A DNA stretch of 62,000 nt from Symbiodinium natans. Lineage: Eukaryota > Sar > Dinophyceae > Suessiales > Symbiodiniaceae. Positions within the stretch are counted from its first letter, which is position 1. Each line of letters begins with the position of its first letter. The position numbers were made by a program, and so were the translations under genes. Below are positions 56,401-62,000 of the stretch, one piece after another. A model generated the notes under the pieces. It saw only the letters and a list, made by a program, of their open reading frames with translations. It did not search any database and was not told where the DNA came from. The stretch is from the NCBI GenBank assembly GCA_905221605.1, contig CAJNDS010002315.1, positions 339,817 through 401,816 of the forward strand, given 5' to 3'.

Positions 56401-57307
56401 GCCGGGGATTTAGGGTTCAGGGTTTAGGGTTTCAAGTGACGAACTAAAGGTCCTTCAGCGTCTTAAGGTTGGGTTCTAGGGTGGACTCAAAGTGCAGGAA
56501 TTCCGACTAGCAGACGGGTTTACAAAAACTTCTACAAGTTGTCAGCTTGAATACCAACTTGAATACCCGGTTCCCTGAGCCTCTAACAGTTCTTGGCCCC
56601 ATGTGAAAGGAGTCTTTGGCGTAGGACCCTAAACCCTACACCCTTGTCCGGAGACCTTGCCCGGAGACGCCCCAGGCCTGAGACGGTTTCACAGTGCTTG
56701 GCCAGCGGAGAAAATAGCGGCTGGGGAAAAAAAGACTATATTATATCGATCCTAACTCTTAAGTCCAACCCCAAGACCCCAGAGGGGTAGGTTTCAGGAT
56801 TTAGGATTCGGGGTTTAGGGTTTCGAAAATTCAGAGTTAGAGGTTGCAGGGAGTCAAAGTAACCTAAAGAGTCCTTGGGTCTAGGGTTTAGGGTTTCGGG
56901 TTTCGGGTTTCGATGCTAGGGTTTGGGGTTTAAGTTTTAGGTTTTAGAGCTTGGGGCTTAGGATCTTACTTAATAAGCCGACTTAATCGCTACGTGAGAT
57001 TGCGAGGCCATGCATCCAGTGAGAAGTTTGCATCCACCCTAAACCCTAAGCCCATAGTTTTGTAACCGTGAACCCTAAGCCCTCAATCCTAAGCCCCTCC
57101 CTGACTCGGTCACTCGTGCAACAAGCGACAATGAATTATTGTGGTCTTAGCTGGGTTTAGGAGTACTACACATTAATACTTTTTTTGGTTCTGGGTTCCT
57201 ATAATAGCTACTTAAACCTGAAAAGTATATATTTTTTCCAGGGTCTACTCCAAAGCTAAGTATTAGGGTTACTGGGTAGGGCTGGAGGCCCACGCCCAAT
57301 CTGCCAG
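56401..57307. other. No confident exon
   Basis: G-strand degenerate units (56800-56950) and a hairpin at about 57166-57245 (AATACTTTTTTTGG / AAAAGTATATA). A weak open stretch at 56672-56722 (PETVSQCLASGENS) ends before GC. Confidence 0.35.
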
Positions 57308-57358
57308 GTCTCGCCGAACGTGGTGAGCTACAACTGTGCGCTCAACGCCTTTGCCAAG
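57308..57358 (+). CDS. PPR exon (gene B)
   Basis: TGCCAG/G then VSPNVVSYNCALNAFAK, ending AAG before GT. Classic helix A, 51 nt, phase 0 to 0. G-strand units follow at 57400-57420. Confidence 0.75.
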
Positions 57359-60300
57359 GTCTGACGAATTCTGGGTTCGGGTGTCTCTTTTTAAGTTTTC
57401 GGAATTAGGGTTTAGGGTTTAGAGCTTGCTTACTATCCACATCCCCCTACATCTCGAAGCTCCCCAATTTTTCTGAAGGTTTCCGAGAGAATACGTCCAG
57501 CTCCCAAACCCAACATGCCCTCGAAAAGTTGGCAGAAGAGCTCCGCCATATGGCCGACTCCGTAAAAGGGTTGCATGATCTGTGTACCAGAAGCTGTCAG
57601 TGGAGTGGTGGGGGTTCTGCTTATATTGGTTTGGTAGTTTTTTTTTTATCATCAGGCCTTATATTATTGCAGATTCAAAGGGTGCCGGACACTCGACCTT
57701 CTGCCAATGACATTGACGTTCAGATAAAGATGTGGACCTAGACGACACTTAAACCCTAAGCCCTAAACCCGAAACCCCTAAAGCCTAAACCCTGAACCCA
57801 AATTCCTAAACCCCAAACCCTAATTCCTAACCCTAAACCCTAAACCCCAAACCCCAAACCCCAAACCCCAAACCCCAAACCCCAAACCCCAAACCCCAAA
57901 CCCCAAACCCCAAACCCCAAACCCCAAACCCTAAGCCCTAAGCCCTAAACCCTAAACCCTAAACCCTAAACCCTTCCCGAGAGGCGGAGCAGCCCTCCAG
58001 CGCTTCGCGGCAGCGCCCTGCTCGGAGGGATGGGTGAGTATTCGTGGTTTCAAGTCGAGGGCGCTTCAAAGCGAATTTGGGGTTTAGGGTTTAGGGTTTA
58101 GGGTTTAGGGTTTAGGGTTTAGGGGTTAGGGGGTAGGGGGTAGGGGTTAGGGTTTAGTGCGTTTCGGGTCCAGGTACATTGCAGGGTTTAGGCTTCAGGA
58201 CGTGTCGAGCTTATTGTAACTTAAGGTTTCGCGTGTAGAGTCTAGGCTGTAACGATTTGGGGTGTAGGGTTTGTGAGGCTTAGATGCATGGAGTGGGGTT
58301 AGAATAGAGTACTTGTTGGAATTTCGGATTGAAGGTTACCCCTTGGCGCTCAATGGCGGCACGGACAGGAGACTCTAACACCTTACACTAGGAGTCAGGA
58401 TTCAGGTCTTCCAGCCCAGGTGTGGGTGCTTCAGTGCTTAAGTGTCAAACCGCGCTTTCGAGACCAGGGTTTAGGGGTTCAGGGCTGAATCAGATAGTTT
58501 CAAGGCTTGTGTAGGGCTTGGGGTTTAGGGTTGACAGGCGTAAGCTTACATTCTGCCTGGGATGTGCATTCTGCTTCAACAACATTATGCTACCCAAGAG
58601 GGCCATAACCCAAACCAATTCGAACCCTGCGGGCCCTAAGCCCAAATTCCCAAGCCTCCAAATTTTGTGTGACCCAAACCCCGCACCCCAAACCCGAGAA
58701 CCCTCAAGCCCTAAACGCTAAACCCCAAAAGCAGAGTTCATTGAAATGCCGCTGTTGCTCCCCCGCTCCGCAAGGAAGTAACCTGCACTGTCTGTCGTGA
58801 CACTCTACATGACAAAGCGGTGACCAGCCAGGAAAAGGAAGATCAGATTCATCGAACTCCAGCAGGGATCTTTGTGGCCTTACAGCGATCATGCCTGAGA
58901 TTGATGGCTCGCTACCAGCAATACATACTTTGCGGTTACTGGCAAGGAAGAAACTTTGTTCCGTGCCAATCACCGTGACAGGTGTGGAGCAGGTAGTACG
59001 AGCTATCTGGAAATACTCAAGGCTTGCAATAGAAGAATAATTACCAAGGTGAAGACCTATTCGATGCCCTAGGAGCGCCTTTTAGGCCGGAGAACCTACG
59101 GTGTAGGGTACGCCAAAGCCACCCTACAGTAGTTAACAGACAGTGGATGTCAACCTCCACGGCCAAACCCTAAACCCTAAACCCCAAACCCGAAACCCTA
59201 AACCCTAAACCCTAAACCCTAAACCCTAAACCCTAAACCCTAAACCCCTAAACCCTAAACCCCTTTTTTGACTTTTGCCCTTCAAGCCCTGCGAGGCTCC
59301 TTGAGATGAGGGCTGTGCGCTGCGAGCCGCCAGCAGACCCAGATTCTTCGGGTTTGGGGTTTAGGGTTTAGGGTTTAGGGTTTAGGGTTTAGGGTTTGGG
59401 GTATGGAGTTTGGGATGTAGGATTTGGGGTTGGGGCTTGGTGCCTCGCAGCCGACGCCATAGATCCGGCTGCCTGTACATCGCTCGGAGGCTGTCATGCT
59501 GTTGCGAGAGGGGGCGAGTAAACTAAACAGACGAACTGGATGCGCTGCACACCACGCCCTTCTCGGGCTTGGGGGTTTGAATACGTGTGACGGATGGGAC
59601 AGCATTGTCCCTCCCTGAGGCCGAAGGCGTCATCCAAGCATACAGAGAATACTACTGGGTTTAGGGTTTAGGGTTTAGGGTTTAGGGTTTAGGGTTTAGG
59701 GAGGAAAAGGGCCGTGTGGAGAACATACCGATGGGGTTAAAGTCCGTGCAGCTGGGCAACCTCTATTGGAAACGTCCCTGAGGTCATTGGAGAAATCGGC
59801 AAGTTTTTTGAGATGCTTCGGAGCCTATGCCTTTAGGGTTTAGGGTTTAGGGTTAGGGTTTAGGGTTTAGGGAAATTATGGGCTTGGGGTTTAGGGTATT
59901 CATTAATTCCCTATTGGGTTTAAGGGGGTCATATTCAAGAACATTTGTCAGAGGGTTTTAAGGGCCATCCTAGTTCAGGGTTTAGGGAAATACTGGGGTT
60001 AGGTTATGGGGTTGGGGTCTCGGGGGTAGGGTTTAGGGGTTTATGGTCCAGGGTTTGGGGTTTGGGTTTAGGGGTTTAGTTTGGGGTTAGTTTGGGGTTT
60101 GGGGAAATTATTGGGTTTAGGGTCGACACTGTTTAGGATTTGAGGTTTGGGGGTTGAGGTTTAGGGGGTTTAGTATTTCGTCTATGCCGAAACCCCCGAA
60201 CTGGGCCTAAACCCCTACAAGCCCTGAATCCCAAGAACACTAACACCCTCACAAAGATAAGCTCTCAACCCTAAACCCTAAAAGCTTGGCCTGGGAGCTC

Positions 60301-60908
60301 TAAACCCTACACCCCGGAGAGTCAAGGTTTCCAGGACACCCTAAACCCTGCGCACCCGCTACTTGAAGGGGTTCAAGGGTAGTTAAAATTATATAGGGTT
60401 TTAAGTAAGGTAGCTTATATTGCAACCAGCATTAAGGTACTTGTACCCCTACTTATAACTACCCATGAACCGTCAAGTAGAGACAATATTCAAGTATGAG
60501 ACACTATGGGACCCTCTCAACGACGTCTGTGCATCTGGCCTTGGTTGGCTGGAGTTAATTCTGCATAGGGTCGGACTAGGAAGCGTAGAGCCCTCTAGGC
60601 CCTACATGTTCGGGTTTAGGGTTTCAGGGTTTAGGGTTTTAGGATTTCGGATTTTAGGTTGTAGGGTTTCAGGTTTAGGGTCAATGCGACAGAACGGCGC
60701 GCTGCCCGCGTTCCGCGTATGTCCACAGACGAACAGCCCACAACCCTAAACCCCAACATCTTTGAACCCTAAACCCTGAGCCCTAAACCCTGAACCCCAA
60801 AATCTCTGAACCCCAATTAGAACCTAAACCCTAAACCCCAAAATCTCTGAACCCTAAACCTCTCAGGACGATTGTGAGCTACAACACAGTCCTAGCCGCT
60901 TTAAGCAG
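57308..60908 (+). CDS. Second PPR gene, fragments (gene span)
   Basis: Three or four + strand exons carry PPR signatures. The join 59328 to 60867 restores LLEMRAVRCEP-TIVSYNTVLA with exactly ten residues between Met and SYN. The exons between 57358 and 59287 are incomplete, so the model is partial and could be more than one gene. Confidence 0.55.
57460..57607 (+). CDS. Coding-like exon, non-PPR or degenerate
   Basis: Reads HALEKLAEELRHMADSVKGL then HDLCTRSCQW, open from TCGAAG to a GT at about 57608. Helical and codon-biased. The phase (0) would accept the preceding PPR exon, but the motif is not clearly PPR. Confidence 0.4.
57775..57975. repeat. CCCCAAA array within CCCTAAA units
   Basis: About 12 exact CCCCAAA units (57844-57928) flanked by CCCTAAA. 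Confidence 0.95.
57984..58033 (+). CDS. Exon candidate between opposed arrays
   Basis: 50 nt, the same length as PPR exon 11. Follows GAG/G, ends GATGG before GTGAGT. Three frames are open (one reads GAALQRFAAAPCSEGW), so the protein is unsure. Confidence 0.35.
58034..58723. other. No confident exon
   Basis: G-strand array 58078-58160, then unique DNA. An open stretch near 58543-58604 (KLTFCLGCAFCFNNIMLPKR) is unassigned. Confidence 0.35.
58724..59078 (-). CDS. Long minus-strand exon, unknown protein
   Basis: About 118 stop-free codons, the longest convincing coding block outside the LINE. It starts after CTAAAAG/G with ALLGHRIGLHLGNYSSIASL, continues EYFQIARTTCSTPVTVIGTE, VCIAGSEPSISGMIAVRPQR and FDESDLPFPGWSPLCHVECH, and ends near TTTTGGG before GTTTAG. 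Mixed composition and a Cys/His-rich end look genuine. Opposite in strand to the surrounding PPR exons. No family is recognised. Confidence 0.55.
59163..59262. repeat. CCCTAAA array, C strand
   Basis: About 13 units, followed after a short unique stretch by a PPR exon. Confidence 0.95.
59287..59328 (+). CDS. PPR exon (gene B)
   Basis: CAAG then C plus PARLLEMRAVRCE plus CC, before GCCAGC. Helix B with LLEM. CC plus G makes Pro and gives ten residues between Met and SYN of the next exon. C-strand array upstream and G-strand array (59349) downstream. Confidence 0.62.
59329..60866 (+). other. Gene B intron
   Basis: GC-AG. Starts near a TTTAGGG array (59349-59400), continues with G-rich degenerate DNA and another array (59657-59702), holds MITE B11, and ends in CCCTAAA-like units before CTCTCAG. 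Confidence 0.52.
60362..60477. mobile_element. MITE family B, copy 11
   Basis: CTTGAAGGGGTTCAAGGGTA ... ATAACTACCCATGAACCGTC AAG. CTA and TAG lie just outside the ends. Confidence 0.78.
60867..60908 (+). CDS. PPR exon (gene B)
   Basis: CTCTCAG/G then TIVSYNTVLAALS plus AG, before GCGATCC. A 42-nt helix A exon. A G-strand array follows within 50 nt. Confidence 0.75.
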
Positions 60909-61170
60909 GCGATCCTCGCACTCTGGGGCTCCGGGCTCCAGGGGTTTTAGGGTTTAGGGTCTTAGGGTCTTAGGGTTTAGGGTTTAAGGTTTAGGGTTTA
61001 GGGTTTAGGGTTTAGGGTTTAGGGGCTTGGGTTTAAACCCACAGACCCTGGAAAGCAGAGTTGTTCTTACTGGTCTTGCTAGGTCTTCGTGTTTCAGGTT
61101 CTGGTGTGTGTGTGTGTGTACAAGAAGGGCTTCTACGGGTTGGAAGTGGTCTGTCAAGCGCTTCAACTCG

Positions 61171-61243
61171 GGTTCAGGGTTTAGGGTTTAGGGTTTAGGG
61201 TTTAGGGTTTAGGGTTTAGGGTTTAGGGTTTAGGGTTTAGGGT
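61171..61243. repeat. TTTAGGG array, G strand
   Basis: Ten exact units. Confidence 0.96.
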
Positions 61244-61381
61244 TACAGCCACAGCCTTGTGACCCTGGGTTTAAGGTTGAGGCCAATTCATTGAAAGCCT
61301 GTGGCGCCTCCAAGAGTTCTTCCGCCCCCGAACCTCGGACCATACTCCACATTCCAGACCCCAAGCAAAGCCCTACCCCCC

Positions 61382-61480
61382 AACCCTAAACCCTAAACCC
61401 TAAACCCTAAACCCTAAACCCTAAACCCTAAACCCTAAACCCTAAACCCTAAACCCTAAACCCTAGCCCTAAACCCTAAA
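61382..61480. repeat. CCCTAAA array, C strand
   Basis: Thirteen units, ending about 50 bp before an ATG exon. Confidence 0.96.
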
Positions 61481-61528
61481 CCCTGAATCCCAAACTCGCC
61501 CCAAAAGCCTGCAAAGAATCGGACTTCA

Positions 61529-62000
61529 ATGGCGGATGGCCGAGTATCGCGGTTTAAGGCTCTTGGGTTTAGGGAACTATCAAGGGCCCTAGGGTTTAGT
61601 AGTTTCTCTTTGCAGAATTGGGGTTTGGGGTTCTTGGTTCTAGGGCTTCGGTTTAGGGCTCAGGGTAGGGGTTCAAGTCTTAAAGCTTCGGGGTCAGCCA
61701 CAAACTTAAGCTGGCCGAAATTGAGAGCTTGAGCACCATGGATGGCGCGAACATGTTGGGCAACGCCGGAAGTGGTTCCACCACCGCAGTGGCGCCTGCA
61801 AGAAAAACGGAACTAGGCTTATGCGGCCAAAGTGTGCGAGATGCAGGCTGACCAGCGTTGGGCAACCGCAGCCTTTCAGGATACGGCACGCTGGCAGAAC
61901 ACCAAGCCCACAGAAGATGTCGACGGAGCACGCAGAACAAGGAACCCCGTTTCTTGTCGACTGCAAGGTTACGCGTGCTTGCGATACCATGGACTCAAAC
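61529..62000 (+). CDS. 5' end of a new gene, three exons, runs off the window
   Basis: Exon 1 (61529-61551) is MADGRVS plus CG before GTTTAAGG. Exon 2 (61698-61764) follows TCAG with C, then HKLKLAEIESLSTMDGANML GN. Exon 3 (61817 to the edge) follows CTAG with AYAAKVCEMQADQRWATAAF and QDTARWQNTKPTEDVDGARR. Phases agree (2 to 2, 0 to 0). The second intron is only 52 nt, GC-AG. I recognise no family. The start is an ATG with A at -3 between C- and G-type repeats. Confidence 0.6.

Larger units (their letters stand above)
60909..61528. other. No recognised exon; opposed arrays
   Basis: G-strand arrays at 60950-61025 and 61171-61243, a TG microsatellite at about 61104, then a long CCCTAAA array (61382-61480) leading to the next gene start. 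Confidence 0.45.

Overview
The window looks like nuclear DNA of a dinoflagellate, most likely a symbiodiniacean or relative. The reasons are: interspersed TTTAGGG telomere-type repeats on both strands; very short coding exons (about 23-80 nt) in long introns; introns that mostly begin with GC (also GT, once GA) and end with AG, usually followed by G; pentatricopeptide (PPR) repeats of the VSYNxxLxAC type; and all recognised genes on the + strand. The genus cannot be fixed from the sequence alone. All gene models were joined by eye, using splice phase and protein-family spacing.

Layout. 0-10 kb: scattered coding-like exons (1109-1182, 1264-1341, 4646-4723, 7069-7124, 8781-8858) of unassigned genes. 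10.4-24.7 kb: a PPR-protein gene in at least 13 mini-exons. Joining them through GC-AG introns restores the PPR period in phase (14 residues from the end of helix A to the helix-B Met position, then 10 residues to the next SYN/TFN). 27.7-53.7 kb: an UNC93-like (DUF895-type) major facilitator transporter in at least 22 mini-exons, with recognisable family motifs in the expected order. One of its introns holds a decayed AP-endonuclease/reverse-transcriptase LINE (49.4-52.8 kb). 57.3-60.9 kb: pieces of a second PPR gene. 61.5 kb to the right edge: the 5' end of a further gene of unknown function.

The introns are filled with TTTAGGG/CCCTAAA arrays and variants (TTTTAGGG, TTTTCGGG, CCCCAAA, CCCCCTAAA), small hairpin-forming non-autonomous elements of at least five families (A-D, F), T(n)G(n) tracts and microsatellites. 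The arrays have a bias: the G strand (TTTAGGG) tends to follow exons, and the C strand (CCCTAAA) tends to lie just before the next acceptor. Some donors fall directly on a GTTTAGGG unit. This exon/array arrangement is the most interesting signal in the window. No rRNA, tRNA, spliced-leader gene, CRISPR array or bacterial-type operon was seen.
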